From the NCBI RefSeq assembly GCF_001938985.1, contig NZ_MKIN01000024.1:186407-250406 (forward strand): 64,000 bases of DNA. Reading direction: 5' to 3'. A program made the translations under genes and the position numbers. Of this stretch, positions 27,498 to 37,082 are shown piece by piece (within the stretch, counting starts at the first letter, position 1; each line of letters begins with the position of its first letter). Below the pieces are notes generated by a model. The model saw nothing but the letters and a program-made list of their open reading frames with translations, was not told the origin of the DNA and did no database searches. Origin of the DNA: Gillisella taibaishanensis. Lineage in GTDB: Bacteria > Pseudomonadota > Alphaproteobacteria > Rhizobiales > Rhizobiaceae.

Positions 27498-28520
27498 ATG
27501 GCCGAACTGACAATCTGCATGCCCAGCCGTCGCCCGCTCGATGGCTCGCGCGCTGCCATCGACAGCGCGCTTGCCTTTTGCGAGGCACGTGATGCGCTGC
27601 TTATCGTCAGCGACAATTCCGGCGATGCCGCAAAGAAAGCTCACCTCAAGGCGCTATCGCCGCGGCTGACCTATATTGAAAGCGATTCTGATAGCGCTTA
27701 CGCCAATATGTTCAGGGCTGTTGAGGCAGCATCAACGCCGTTCATCATGCCGATGGGCGACGACGATGCCATTCTTTTCGATCCAGCAGGTTCCGCTCTT
27801 GACCTCGACGATCTCGGTTTTGATTATATCGGAGTTCTGCCGACGACAGAGAGCTTCGTTCCCGGGGCCGAGCAGAGCCACGTCCAGGGCTTCTCGCTGG
27901 AGCAGGACAGTGCCGGTGAACGCCTGATCGCCTATATCCAGAACAGCCCGATCAACAACGCAGGCTTCTATTCGATCCTGCGCCGGGAAGTCTGGCTGTC
28001 GACCATGGACCTCTTCCTGCGCGCTCATCCAACTAAGGCGGGTTCGAGCGATTGGGCCTTGACGCTTTCGATGTTTTCGGCGGGCAAAATGGCCCATGAT
28101 CCGTCCATCTGCTATCGGTATAATGCCGAAAAGTGGGCGGGCGCAGCACAGATCGAAGCGACGATTAGGGATATCATGGTCGAAGCCGGCCTGCCGGAAG
28201 AGGCGGTCCGCTGCCAGACGCTGTTCCTGTTCCTGGACGTTTTCGTGCTGATCAACCGTGTTGGCTCACCGCTGTCGATCGATGAACGCCAACGGCTCGG
28301 CAAATTGACGGTCAACCATTTTCTCGGCGCGTTCATTCAGGAGGTGGCGGATAAACCCACGCTCTACGCGGAAGGCATCACCGGTCTTGCGGAGATGGCC
28401 CTCGATGAGACCGACAGCTTCTCCCAATTCCAGCTGGCGGTCCTGATGGCGGAACGTCTAAAGCCTGGCCTTAAGGACAAGTATGTCGCTTTCATCCAGG
28501 CTTCGATTTCCGGAACCTGA
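27498..28520 (+). CDS. GT2-like glycosyltransferase family protein
   Basis: A 340-residue cytoplasmic protein. The beginning, AELTICMPSRRPLDGSRAAI followed by LLIVSDNSG, and the MGDDDAILFD segment at about residues 85-95 correspond to the nucleotide-binding start and DxD region of GT-A (GT2) transferases. The C-terminal half, with SSDWALTLSMF and a helical tail, is less recognisable. GGAG sits 6 bases before the ATG at 27498. It is divergent from the SPINDLY-type operon, so it may act on the same glycan. Donor and acceptor unknown. Confidence 0.68.
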   Translation: MAELTICMPSRRPLDGSRAAIDSALAFCEARDALLIVSDNSGDAAKKAHLKALSPRLTYIESDSDSAYANMFRAVEAASTPFIMPMGDDDAILFDPAGSALDLDDLGFDYIGVLPTTESFVPGAEQSHVQGFSLEQDSAGERLIAYIQNSPINNAGFYSILRREVWLSTMDLFLRAHPTKAGSSDWALTLSMFSAGKMAHDPSICYRYNAEKWAGAAQIEATIRDIMVEAGLPEEAVRCQTLFLFLDVFVLINRVGSPLSIDERQRLGKLTVNHFLGAFIQEVADKPTLYAEGITGLAEMALDETDSFSQFQLAVLMAERLKPGLKDKYVAFIQASISGT

Positions 28521-28593
28521 GGCAAACTGGTGAACCAGGGTTACCGAAGCATTGCAAGCCCGGCTGTTACGGCGGAGCTTGCACCTGATCGGT

Positions 28594-29646
28594 TTACTCC
28601 GCGGCCAAGCGCGCTTCGACACTCGTGGCTGGCGACACCATCGCCGACAGCAGCATCGACAGATCGATGGCTCCGACTTCGCGTCCAGCCGCATCCGTGA
28701 CCTGCGCCTTGGTGACGCCGGCTTCGACCATTTCCCGCGCCGCCACTTCCAAGGTCTTTCGCTGATCAAGCCTGAAGCGGCCGGATTGGCTGTCTGGGGC
28801 CTGCATAACGGTACCGATCCGGATGACGCGGCCGCGATTGACCTCACGCACGAAGGCGGCGATGTAATCGTCGGCCGGGCGCAGCACAATGTCCTGACCG
28901 CTGCCCTGTTGCACAACTTCTCCGTCACGCAGGATCGCGATCTTGTCGCCCAGCCGCAGCGCCTCGTCGAGATCGTGGGTGATGAACACGACCGTCTTCT
29001 TCAACTCCTGCTGCAACTCGATCAGCATGGTCTGCATATCAACGCGGATCAGCGGATCGAGCGCCGAATAGGCCTCGTCCATCAGCAGGATGTCGGCATC
29101 CGTCGCCAAGGCCCGCGCCAGACCGACGCGCTGCTGCATGCCGCCTGACAGCTGGTTGGGATAATGATCCTCAAAGCCTGATAGTCCGACCCTTTCAAGC
29201 CAGGATCGGCCCTTGGCAAGACCTTCGCGCCGGGGCATCCCCTGGATGTCGAGGCCGTAGACGGCGTTTTCCAGCACCGTCCGGTGCGGCAACAGGCCGA
29301 ATTTCTGGAACACCATAGCCGTCTTGCGGCGACGGAAGTCGCGCAATTGCGCAGGCGACATGGCGCAGATATCGGTGCCATCGTAAAGGACCTCGCCCGC
29401 CGTCGGCTCGATCAGCCGGTTGATATGGCGGATCAGGGTTGATTTTCCGGAGCCAGACAGGCCCATGACCACAGTGATCTCGCCGCCGGGCATGGCGATG
29501 CTGATATCGCGCAAGCCCAGGACATGATGATGCTGGTCGTTCAGTTCCGCCTTGCTGACGCCTTGGCGGACAGCTTCCATGTGGACCTTTTCGTTGGGGC
29601 CGAAGATTTTGTAGAGATTGCGGATCTCGATGCCATGACTAGCCAT
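28594..29646 (-). CDS. ABC transporter ATP-binding protein, quaternary-amine uptake (ProV/HutV/ChoV type)
   Basis: A 350-residue ATPase of the QAT (glycine betaine/proline/choline/histidine) importers. Walker A is GLSGSGKST (near residue 62), the signature is LSGGMQQRVGLARAL, and Walker B is ILLMDEAYSALDP. The H-loop is FITHDLDEALRL. A C-terminal CBS-like segment (IGTVMQAPDS to the end) matches the regulatory extension of this class. The ATG at 29646 overlaps the permease stop by 8 bases, showing one operon. Sequence alone does not distinguish betaine, choline, proline or histidine uptake. Confidence 0.92.
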   Translation of the reverse strand: MASHGIEIRNLYKIFGPNEKVHMEAVRQGVSKAELNDQHHHVLGLRDISIAMPGGEITVVMGLSGSGKSTLIRHINRLIEPTAGEVLYDGTDICAMSPAQLRDFRRRKTAMVFQKFGLLPHRTVLENAVYGLDIQGMPRREGLAKGRSWLERVGLSGFEDHYPNQLSGGMQQRVGLARALATDADILLMDEAYSALDPLIRVDMQTMLIELQQELKKTVVFITHDLDEALRLGDKIAILRDGEVVQQGSGQDIVLRPADDYIAAFVREVNRGRVIRIGTVMQAPDSQSGRFRLDQRKTLEVAAREMVEAGVTKAQVTDAAGREVGAIDLSMLLSAMVSPATSVEARLAAE

Positions 29647-30553
29647 GCTGCACCTCCGTATGTTTCTGAAGGCGTTTCCCATAGGCCTGGCTGGCCCGGT
29701 CGAAGATGATAGCGATCGCGACAAGCGCAAAGCCGTTGAGCAGGCCGATGGTGAAGAACTGGTTGGTGATGGCCTGGAGCACGTTCTTGCCGAGCCCGCC
29801 GACGCCGATCATCGAGGCAATCACCACCATGGCCAGCGACATCATGATCGTCTGGTTGATACCGGCCATGATATTCGGCAAAGCAAGAGGGATCTGCACG
29901 TTGAACAGTTTCTGCCGTTCGGATGAGCCGAAGGCATCCGCCGCCTCGATCGCCTCGCGGTTGACGAGGCGAATGCCGAGATTGGTGAGCCGGATGATCG
30001 GTGCGATGGCGTAGATCACCACGGCGATCAAGCCAGGCACCTTGCCGATTCCGAAAATCATGACCACGGGAATGAGATAGACGAAGCTTGGCATGGTCTG
30101 CATCACGTCGAGTACCGGATTGAGCACCGATTGCACCCGGTCGGAGCGGGCCATCCAGATGCCAAGCGGAATGCCGATGACAATGGCGCAGAGCGTGCAG
30201 ACGGTGACCATGGCCAGTGTCACCATCGTATCCTGCCAGAGCCCGGCAAGACCAATCAGCCCCATTGCGAGCACTGTGCCGATGGTGATGCGCAGATTGC
30301 GGCTGACACCGTAGACGACGGCGGCAAGCGCCAGGATCATTATGATCCAGGGTGTGTCGACGAACAGAGATTGCAGCCAGTTCAGGAACCACTGCAAAGG
30401 CTGGGTCAGACCATCGAGAAAATCGCCGTAGGACCGCACGAAACTCTTAAAGCCGGTATCGACCGTCTTCTTGAGATTGCGCATGAACTCGTCATCCACT
30501 GCCGGAAACCGGCAGAGATAGGTGGGTAGAATGCTGCAGATAGCAGATGCCAT
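29639..30553 (-). CDS. ABC transporter permease, quaternary-amine uptake (ProW type)
   Basis: A 304-residue inner-membrane permease. It has an amphipathic N-terminal region, several TM helices from about residue 65, and the coupling loop EAADAFGSSERQKLFNVQIPLALPNIM near 203-229 that contacts the ATPase. ProW-type features such as GIPLGIWMARSD and DVMQTMPSFVYLIPVVM are clear. GGAG precedes the ATG at 30553. It lies 180 bases downstream of the binding-protein gene and overlaps the ATPase gene. Confidence 0.93.
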   Translation of the reverse strand: MASAICSILPTYLCRFPAVDDEFMRNLKKTVDTGFKSFVRSYGDFLDGLTQPLQWFLNWLQSLFVDTPWIIMILALAAVVYGVSRNLRITIGTVLAMGLIGLAGLWQDTMVTLAMVTVCTLCAIVIGIPLGIWMARSDRVQSVLNPVLDVMQTMPSFVYLIPVVMIFGIGKVPGLIAVVIYAIAPIIRLTNLGIRLVNREAIEAADAFGSSERQKLFNVQIPLALPNIMAGINQTIMMSLAMVVIASMIGVGGLGKNVLQAITNQFFTIGLLNGFALVAIAIIFDRASQAYGKRLQKHTEVQHG

Positions 30554-30688
30554 TTGCGCTCCTTATGGTTCTAAGACCGTCTTTCGACGTCAGGAAAAAG
30601 CGCCCAGGCCATTATCAGGCCGGACGATATCGATGTCAGATGCGGCACCCGCCGAGCTCGACGGGGCTAAGCATGCATCAGTGGCGCG

Positions 30689-30704
30689 GACCAGATGCCT
30701 GGTC
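30689..30704 (-). repeat. Hairpin between binding-protein and permease genes
   Basis: GACCAG-ATGC-CTGGTC, a 6-bp perfect stem with a 4-base loop in the 180-base gap of the transporter operon. Such hairpins often limit read-through or stabilise the binding-protein mRNA. No T tract. Confidence 0.35.
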
Positions 30705-30732
30705 GGCACCGGTCGCTGCGCGAACCAAGCCG

Positions 30733-31731
30733 TTACAGATCGGCCTTCACCTTTTCCGCCACTTCTGGCGAGACCCAGGCGGTCCAGACCTGCGGATAGG
30801 TCTTCAGGAAATATTTGGCGGCATCGGCATTGTCTGCCTGGTTTTCGCTCATCCAGGCGAGAACCTTGCCAACCGTCGCATTGTCCCACTGGCGCTTGCC
30901 GACATAGTCCATAGCCACGCCCGCCTTGTCGGCAAAATTCTTGGTTACGACGCTGTAGACATCGGTGACGGGGTAATCGTTGACGCGCGGATCGGCGCAA
31001 TCAGCAACGGAGGTGCAACGATCCCACTCGGCCTTGTCGAAGCTGGTGTCGAGGCTGAGCTTGACCATGTCGTATTTGCCGAGAATGGCGGTTGGCGCCC
31101 AGTAGTAACCGAGCCAGCCCTTGTGCTTTTCGACGGCATTGGCAATCGAGCCGTCAAGGGCGGCAGCCGAGCCGCTGTCGACGAGCTGGAAGCCGGCCTC
31201 GTCGGCCTTCAATGCCTTGTAGATATTGGCCGTCGTTACCTGGCAGGCCCAGCCGGAGGGGCAGTTGGTCACGGCGCCCTTGGAGGAATCCTCGGGGGCA
31301 GGGAAAAGTTCGGGGTGTTTCAGGGCATCCTGCACGGTCTTGATATCGGGATGTTCGTCGGTGACGAATTTCGGCACCCACCAGCCTTCAACGCCGCCAT
31401 CCTTCAAGATCTTTGCCGCTTTGATCAGTCGGCCTTCCTTGACGGCGTCAGCCAGCGGCTTCTGCACCGTGTTCACCCAGAGCTCGGGGGCTAGATCCGG
31501 CTCCCCCTTCTCGTTCATCGAGGTAAAGGTTGGCATCGTGTCGCCGGTGACCAGGTTGACCGAACAGCCGTAACCGCTTTCCAGGATGATCTTGTCGACA
31601 TTGGCGGCGACGCCGGCCGATGCCCAGTTCATTTCCGCAATCGAGACGCTGCCGCAGTCTGCAGCGCTCGCAGAGCCAGCCAATCCATAAATGCCGGCGG
31701 CAAGGATTGTGGAAAGGAAAAGGGTTTTCAT
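30733..31731 (-). CDS. Periplasmic substrate-binding protein of the QAT importer (OpuAC/ProX type)
   Basis: A 332-residue periplasmic protein with a signal peptide (MKTLFLSTILAAGIYGLAGSASA). The mature part starts ADCGSVSIAEMNWASAGVAANVDKIILESGYGC and contains GDTMPTFTSMNEKGEPDLAPELWVN, wording close to the HutX/proline-betaine binding proteins of rhizobia rather than to ChoX. Aromatic residues for a cation-pi cage (W and Y in GWWVPKF, GWLGYYWAP) are present. It is the promoter-proximal gene of the operon. The exact ligand (histidine, proline or proline betaine) is inferred, not shown. Confidence 0.9.
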   Translation of the reverse strand: MKTLFLSTILAAGIYGLAGSASAADCGSVSIAEMNWASAGVAANVDKIILESGYGCSVNLVTGDTMPTFTSMNEKGEPDLAPELWVNTVQKPLADAVKEGRLIKAAKILKDGGVEGWWVPKFVTDEHPDIKTVQDALKHPELFPAPEDSSKGAVTNCPSGWACQVTTANIYKALKADEAGFQLVDSGSAAALDGSIANAVEKHKGWLGYYWAPTAILGKYDMVKLSLDTSFDKAEWDRCTSVADCADPRVNDYPVTDVYSVVTKNFADKAGVAMDYVGKRQWDNATVGKVLAWMSENQADNADAAKYFLKTYPQVWTAWVSPEVAEKVKADL

Positions 31732-31959
31732 ATCGGGATTTCTCCATTTTTTTCATGCGGATGATGTTTATGAAGCGTAATCGGCATTCATGCTGTCATC
31801 GGTCCATTGGCAGAGGCGCCATCGGATTTTTCGGCATTCGATGATCGGTCCTGCGGCCACTCGAACAGCGGTGCTTCTTGATCATCTTCTATTTGCGACA
31901 AGCCAAGGGTAGGGCGCTTTGCCTATAAATCAACCTATTTTAGAAATTAATTCGGAAAA

Positions 31960-32136
31960 ATGTCGCAGAAAAGCCATCTTGTCCGTTGGCGACCTGGCGA
32001 AGCACCCTATGAAGCTTGCGATGTCTCAGCATGGGCAAAACTTGTGGAAAGCGTGCAGTCGACGGCTCCCATCGCATATGTGACGCTCCCACCATTGCCT
32101 TCGTCGGACATGCAGGCGATAACCGCGCCCAACTGA
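31960..32136 (+). CDS. Possible small protein before cobQ, function unknown
   Basis: A 58-codon frame, MSQKSHLVRWRPGEAPYEAC onward, in a 440-base gap that otherwise holds only promoters. It has balanced composition, no signal peptide, and a weak CGGA site 6 bases before the ATG. It ends 39 bases before cobQ and could be a leader peptide or upstream small gene. No homologous family recognised. Confidence 0.35.
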   Translation: MSQKSHLVRWRPGEAPYEACDVSAWAKLVESVQSTAPIAYVTLPPLPSSDMQAITAPN

Positions 32137-32175
32137 TCGAGAGCCAGGTAAGCACGAATTGGAGCCGGAAGCATC

Positions 32176-33630
32176 GTGACGCGCAAGGTTATGCTGCAGG
32201 GAACGGGGTCGGATGTCGGCAAGACTGTTTTGGTGGCAGGGCTTTGCCGGTTGGCAAAGCTGAACGGGCTGACCGTAAGACCGTTCAAGCCACAAAACAT
32301 GTCCAACAACGCTGCCGTTGCCGACGATGGCGGCGAGATCGGCCGGGCGCAATGGCTGCAGGCACTAGCCTGCGGTGTGCCATCATCGGTGCATATGAAC
32401 CCGGTTCTGCTGAAGCCGCAAAGTGAGACCGGCAGCCAGATCGTCGTCCAGGGCAAGGTGTTTGGCCAGGCGAAAGGCCGTGATTATCAGCGACTGAAGC
32501 CGCAATTGCTAGGCGCGGTGCTCGACAGTTTCGAGGAAATCAAGGCTGGGGCCGACCTTGTCATCGTCGAGGGTGCCGGCTCTCCTGCGGAAATCAATCT
32601 GCGGGCCGGCGATATCGCCAATATGGGCTTTGCCACCCGCACCGATGTTCCTGTCGTGCTGGTCGGTGACATCGATCGCGGGGGCGTGATCGCTTCACTG
32701 GTCGGCACCCATGCCATTCTGCCCGAAGATGACCGCCGGATGATTTCTGGATTTATCATCAACAAGTTCAGAGGCGACCAAAGCCTGTTTGCCGAAGGCA
32801 CACAGGCGATCACTCAATATACCGGCTGGCCGAGTTTCGGCATCGTGCCCTGGCTGAAGGCTGCCGCTCGGCTGCCGGCGGAAGACAGCGTCGCGCTGGA
32901 GCGACTGAGCCGCAGTTCGACAGGAGCTTTGAAAATTGCCGTGCCGGTTCTGCCGCGCATCGCCAATTTCGACGATTTCGACCCGCTCGCCGCCGAGCCG
33001 GCCGTGGATCTCGTTTATGTCAGACCCGGCGAACCGCTGCCCGCCGATGCGGCTCTGGTTATCCTGCCGGGATCGAAATCCACTATTGGCGACCTCGCGG
33101 ATCTGCGCGCCCATGGCTGGGACAGGGATCTCGCTCAACACCGGCGGCGCGGTGGCCGGGTTATCGGCATTTGCGGCGGCTATCAGATGTTGGGCGCACG
33201 GGTTGCCGATCCCCTAGGCCTTGAAGGCGCCCCCTCGTCCGTGCCCGGTCTCGGCCTGCTCGACATAGAAACGGTCATGGCAACGGAAAAGACGGTGCGC
33301 AACAGCGCGGCTCGCTCGCTGCAATACGACGTCGATCTGAACGGCTACGAAATCCATCTCGGCGAGACCAGAGGCCCAGATTGCGAAAGACCGGCGCTGA
33401 CAATCTGCGGCCGGCCCGATGGCGCGATCTCAGGCGATGGCAAGGTGATGGGCACCTACTTGCACGGATTGTTTGCCAATGATGCCTATCGCGCGGCGTT
33501 GCTGCGCAGCTTTGGCATCTTGGAAACCACCGAGAACTATCGGGCCAGCGTCGAACAGGCGCTGGACGATCTCGCGCGGGAACTGGAAAGCGTTCTCGAC
33601 AAAGCTTGGCTACAATCGCTGTTCGGCTAA
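32176..33630 (+). CDS. cobQ: Cobyric acid synthase (glutamine-hydrolysing)
   Basis: A 484-residue cytoplasmic enzyme that amidates adenosyl-cobyrinic acid a,c-diamide at four positions (b, d, e, g), using glutamine and ATP, in late cobalamin synthesis. The N-terminal P-loop GTGSDVGKT is at about 9-17, and FKPQNMSNN and [11 protein letters not shown] are CobQ signatures. The C-terminal glutamine amidotransferase has the nucleophile Cys333 in [10 protein letters not shown] and a His in TYLHGLF. The start is GTG at 32176. No B12-riboswitch consensus was found upstream. It supplies the cofactor class needed by nrdJ. No other cob gene is in the window. Confidence 0.95.
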   Translation: MTRKVMLQGTGSDVGKTVLVAGLCRLAKLNGLTVRPFKPQNMSNNAAVADDGGEIGRAQWLQALACGVPSSVHMNPVLLKPQSETGSQIVVQGKVFGQAKGRDYQRLKPQLLGAVLDSFEEIKAGADLVIVEGAGSPAEINLRAGDIANMGFATRTDVPVVLVGDIDRGGVIASLVGTHAILPEDDRRMISGFIINKFRGDQSLFAEGTQAITQYTGWPSFGIVPWLKAAARLPAEDSVALERLSRSSTGALKIAVPVLPRIANFDDFDPLAAEPAVDLVYVRPGEPLPADAALVILPGSKSTIGDLADLRAHGWDRDLAQHRRRGGRVIGICGGYQMLGARVADPLGLEGAPSSVPGLGLLDIETVMATEKTVRNSAARSLQYDVDLNGYEIHLGETRGPDCERPALTICGRPDGAISGDGKVMGTYLHGLFANDAYRAALLRSFGILETTENYRASVEQALDDLARELESVLDKAWLQSLFG

Positions 33631-33679
33631 CGACAGTCTCTCAGGTTTACCAAACCGGTTCTCATTTTCGGCCGATCCT

Positions 33680-34384
33680 CTATTGCTCGGGCTCGAGTGG
33701 CTTGCGTCGACGATTCAGCGTATCGGCAATCATCCAGACGCAGAGCGCCCAGGCGCCGCCAACCGTCCAGCCAGCAATGATATCGGTTGGCCAATGTACG
33801 CCGAGAAACACTCGGCTGACACCGATCAGCAGGGTCAGAAACAGACCGGCGCCAAAGGTAAAAGCCCGCAATTGCCACGTCGGCTGTGCCCTGGCCAGCA
33901 TCGACCCGAGCGTCAGATAGGTGATGGCCGACATCATCGCGTGGCCGCTCGGAAAGCTCATCGTCTGAACGTCGACGAGATGCGGCACCACGTCTGGCCG
34001 GGCACGGGAAAACAGTAGCTTCAGACCCGTTTCGGCAAGTGCGCCCAGCGAGATTGCCAGCGTAATAATCACGGCGTTGCGGATCTTGCGCGCCGCCAGG
34101 AGATAGAGGACCGAAAGGACCGTAACGAGGGTGATGACCGTAAAGCCGCCAAGGCTAGTGATGTCGCGGATCGCGCCGGCCAACCACCCCGGGCCAACGG
34201 TCAGTCCCGGATCGCCAGGGCTGCGCAGCGCCAGAAGAATAGCGCGGTCGAAAGCATGGCTCTCCTGATCGAATACGGTATCGGCAATCGTCGCGAAGAG
34301 CAGGAAAAGCCCGGCCAGCAGGGTCAAGCTGGCCAGCAGCCGAGGTTCGATCCGGTTGCGCAGACGTTCAGGCAGAAGGGCCAA
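33680..34384 (-). CDS. PAP2-family membrane phosphatase
   Basis: A 234-residue protein with about six TM helices. It has the three phosphatase motifs: KLLFSRARP (C1, about 125-133), SFPSGHAM (C2, about 145-152) and SRVFLGVHWPTDIIAGW (C3, about 190-206). Such enzymes dephosphorylate phosphatidic acid, undecaprenyl pyrophosphate or lipid A; the substrate here is unknown. The start is a TTG at 34384, supported by CAGGAG 6 bases upstream. The gene follows moeA on the same strand after 140 bases but is unrelated in function. Confidence 0.87.
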   Translation of the reverse strand: MALLPERLRNRIEPRLLASLTLLAGLFLLFATIADTVFDQESHAFDRAILLALRSPGDPGLTVGPGWLAGAIRDITSLGGFTVITLVTVLSVLYLLAARKIRNAVIITLAISLGALAETGLKLLFSRARPDVVPHLVDVQTMSFPSGHAMMSAITYLTLGSMLARAQPTWQLRAFTFGAGLFLTLLIGVSRVFLGVHWPTDIIAGWTVGGAWALCVWMIADTLNRRRKPLEPEQ

Positions 34385-34524
34385 GACATGCTCCTGAGGC
34401 TCTCGATTTTTTCTTATGTAGAGCCTGTGATTGGAAATTGCAGGTCTGCCAGGGAAAACGAGCGAAAACAGCGGCCTCTCCTGGTATCTTCAAGAGCCTT
34501 ACGGAGCGGCAGCCGTCGTTGACC

Positions 34525-35781
34525 TCAGTAGTGTTCACCAGGATGAACGGTGGCGAGCGGCGCCTGCGGATGCAGCAGCAGTACGCAACAACGTCCACCT
34601 TCCCGCAAGGCCGGCGCGTGCGGCGGGCGCACGATCAACCCGTCCGCCTTGGAAAAGATCTGCATCATCGACGAATCCTGCTTTGGAAAGCCGCTGGCCC
34701 AGAGCCCGCCTTCGGCGTCGGTCCGCAGCTTTGCGCGGATATAATCTTGCCTTTGGTCGTTGGCGGCAAGCGCGATTGCCGTGCGGGCGTGCCTGAGCCT
34801 TTGCAGCGACGGCGCTTGCGCGAGCCTGGCGATCAGCGGCTCGAGAAACAGCAGACTGCACACCATGCTGGAGACAGGATTGCCGGGCAGGCCCAGCACA
34901 TGCATCGGCCCGAGACGGCCGACCATTAGTGGCTTGCCCGGCCGCATGGCAATCTTCCAGAAATCCAGCACCATGCCCGCCTCGACAAGTGCGGCCTGCA
35001 CAAAATCATGGTCGCCGACAGAGGCACCGCCTGTTGTGACCAGTACGTCCGCTCCTGCCGCTTGCGCTTTCCGGATAGCGGCAACGATAGCCGCGCGATC
35101 ATCAGGTACAAGCCCGAGATCCAGCACCTCGGCACCGAGGTCTTCGGCCAGAGCCGTAATGGCAAAGGTATTGGAGGCGATGATCTGCGTGGGGCCAGGC
35201 TGACTTCCCGGTGTGACCAGTTCGTCGCCCGTGGCGAGGAGGGCAATGACGGGCTTCCTGTAGACACTGACCTCGGCATTATTGCCGCTCGCTGCCAACA
35301 TCAGCTTGGCATAATCAAGGCGGGTTCCAGCTGCAACGAGCACCGAACCTTCCGCAAAATCCTGGCCTCTAGGCCGGATATGTCGGCCCGCCACCGCCTG
35401 AAATGTCGTGCGAATGCGCGAGCCGTCGCCGAGCTTTTCCGTATCTTCCTGGATGAGCACGCAGTCGGCGCCCGCAGGCACCGGTGCGCCGGTAAAGATC
35501 CGCACGCATTGGCCTGCAGCGATAGTGCCGCAAAAACCATGTCCGGCGGCGGATTGGCCGATGACAGCAAGTTCTGCACCGGGCTGCTGCGCATCCTCTG
35601 CTCTTAGCGCGTAGCCGTCCATGGCTGACGCGTTGAAGGGCGGCTGGGTCAACCGTGCTGTTACGTCGCTGGCCAGCACTCGCCCACGCGCTGCGCGAAG
35701 CGGCAGTGTTTCGACTGCCTCAAGCGGCACGGCCTTGGATAGCAGCCGTGCCTGCGCTTCTTCGACGGGCAACAATGCCAT
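34525..35781 (-). CDS. moeA: Molybdopterin molybdenumtransferase
   Basis: A 418-residue enzyme that inserts molybdate into adenylylated molybdopterin. Family landmarks are FNASAMDGYALR, FTGAPVPAGADCVLIQED, the MoCF motif VTTGGASVGDHDFV with its Asp, and MRPGKPLMVG followed by GLPGNPVSS. Its start overlaps the moaC stop by one base (TAATG), so it is the last gene of a ppiD-trpD-trpC-moaC-moeA transcription unit. Confidence 0.95.
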   Translation of the reverse strand: MALLPVEEAQARLLSKAVPLEAVETLPLRAARGRVLASDVTARLTQPPFNASAMDGYALRAEDAQQPGAELAVIGQSAAGHGFCGTIAAGQCVRIFTGAPVPAGADCVLIQEDTEKLGDGSRIRTTFQAVAGRHIRPRGQDFAEGSVLVAAGTRLDYAKLMLAASGNNAEVSVYRKPVIALLATGDELVTPGSQPGPTQIIASNTFAITALAEDLGAEVLDLGLVPDDRAAIVAAIRKAQAAGADVLVTTGGASVGDHDFVQAALVEAGMVLDFWKIAMRPGKPLMVGRLGPMHVLGLPGNPVSSMVCSLLFLEPLIARLAQAPSLQRLRHARTAIALAANDQRQDYIRAKLRTDAEGGLWASGFPKQDSSMMQIFSKADGLIVRPPHAPALREGGRCCVLLLHPQAPLATVHPGEHY

Positions 35782-36266
35782 TACCGCGCCTCCGGATGAC
35801 GGAAGGTTCCGGATTTTCCGCCGGTCTTTTCGAGCACGCGGATACCGCCGATTTCCATAGTCTTATCGGCCGCCTTGGCCATGTCATAGATCGTCAGGCA
35901 GGCAACGGAGACGGCGGTGAGAGCTTCCATCTCAACACCGGTCTTGCCGGTCAGCTTCGCAGTGGCCGTGACGCGCAGACCGGGCAGGTTTTCGTCGTCG
36001 GTGATGTCGACGCTGACCTTGGTCAGCATCAACGGATGGCAGAGCGGAATAAGATCGGCCGTGCGTTTTGCGGCCATGATGCCCGCGAGCCTTGCCGTGC
36101 CAATTACGTCGCCTTTCTTGGCGTTGCCCTCACGGATGAGCGCCAGCGTGCCCGGCGCCATGCGAACATGGCCTTCAGCTACAGCAACGCGCTCGGTTTC
36201 GGCTTTGTCACCGACATCGACCATATGCGCTTCACCGGCCGCGTCGATATGGGTAAGGCCACTCAT
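35781..36266 (-). CDS. moaC: Cyclic pyranopterin monophosphate synthase
   Basis: A 161-residue enzyme of the first step of molybdenum cofactor synthesis, converting the MoaA product to cyclic pyranopterin monophosphate. It has [17 protein letters not shown] at the start, [12 protein letters not shown] near residue 74, and [22 protein letters not shown] near 110-131. The ATG overlaps the trpC stop as ATGA, showing translational coupling. Confidence 0.96.
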   Translation of the reverse strand: MSGLTHIDAAGEAHMVDVGDKAETERVAVAEGHVRMAPGTLALIREGNAKKGDVIGTARLAGIMAAKRTADLIPLCHPLMLTKVSVDITDDENLPGLRVTATAKLTGKTGVEMEALTAVSVACLTIYDMAKAADKTMEIGGIRVLEKTGGKSGTFRHPEAR

Positions 36267-37078
36267 TCGGCGGCTATGCTATCGGCAGCGCCGGTCAGAA
36301 GCGCCTTGGTGGCGGCTGCTACATCTTGCTTGCGCATCAAGCTTTCGCCGACCAGGAAGGTGCTGATGCCGGACTTCTGCAGCCGCAGGCAATCGTCATG
36401 GGTGAAAATACCGCTTTCGCCGACCAGCAGCCTGTTGTCAGGCACCATGGCGGCCAGCCGCTCGCTGACGGCGAGATCGACTTCGAAGGTGCGCAGATTG
36501 CGGTTGTTGATGCCGAGCAGCGGCGAGGTTAGGGTCAGCGCCCGTTCCATCTCGGCCTCATCATGCACTTCAATCAGCACATCCATGCCAAGCGCCAGTG
36601 CCTCGCCTTCCAGATCGGCCGCTTCGCCATCAGAAAGGGACGCCATGATCAGCAGGATGCAATCCGCGCCCCAGGCGCGAGCTTCATGCACCTGATAGGC
36701 ATCGAACATGAAATCCTTGCGCAGCGCCGGTAATGCGCAGGCGGCACGGGCGGCGGTTAGAAATTCCGGCGCGCCCTGAAAACTTGGCGCGTCTGTCAGA
36801 ACCGAAAGGCATGCCGCGCCACCGGTCTCATAGGCGCTTGCCAGCGCCGGCGGATCGAAATCCGGGCGGATCAGGCCTTTCGACGGGCTTGCCTTCTTGA
36901 TCTCGGCGATCAGCCCGAACTGTCCAGCCTGCTGCTTTGCCCGCAGCGCCTGATAAAAGCCGCGTGCCGGAGGCTGGTCGGCTGCTCGCGCCTTGATCTC
37001 GGCGAGGGGAACCGCGCTCTTGGCAGCCGCAATTTCCTCTCGCTTGTAGGCTTCGATCTTCTTTAAGATATCGCTCAC
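36263..37078 (-). CDS. trpC: Indole-3-glycerol phosphate synthase
   Basis: A 271-residue TIM-barrel enzyme of tryptophan synthesis that converts carboxyphenylamino-deoxyribulose phosphate to indole-glycerol phosphate. The [10 protein letters not shown] loop, [16 protein letters not shown] and [15 protein letters not shown] are the family's substrate-binding and catalytic segments. It is monofunctional (no TrpF fusion). The start is GTG, with GGAGG 8 bases upstream. It lies 4 bases after trpD. Confidence 0.96.
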   Translation of the reverse strand: MSDILKKIEAYKREEIAAAKSAVPLAEIKARAADQPPARGFYQALRAKQQAGQFGLIAEIKKASPSKGLIRPDFDPPALASAYETGGAACLSVLTDAPSFQGAPEFLTAARAACALPALRKDFMFDAYQVHEARAWGADCILLIMASLSDGEAADLEGEALALGMDVLIEVHDEAEMERALTLTSPLLGINNRNLRTFEVDLAVSERLAAMVPDNRLLVGESGIFTHDDCLRLQKSGISTFLVGESLMRKQDVAAATKALLTGAADSIAAE

Positions 37079-37082
37079 GGTA

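Noticed and set aside
28594..31731. Naming the importer choXWV (choline)
   Set aside because: The binding protein reads more like HutX/proline-betaine binders, and motif reading cannot fix the ligand, so no gene symbols are given.
31732..32175. Cobalamin riboswitch before cobQ
   Set aside because: No B12-box consensus visible in the gap.
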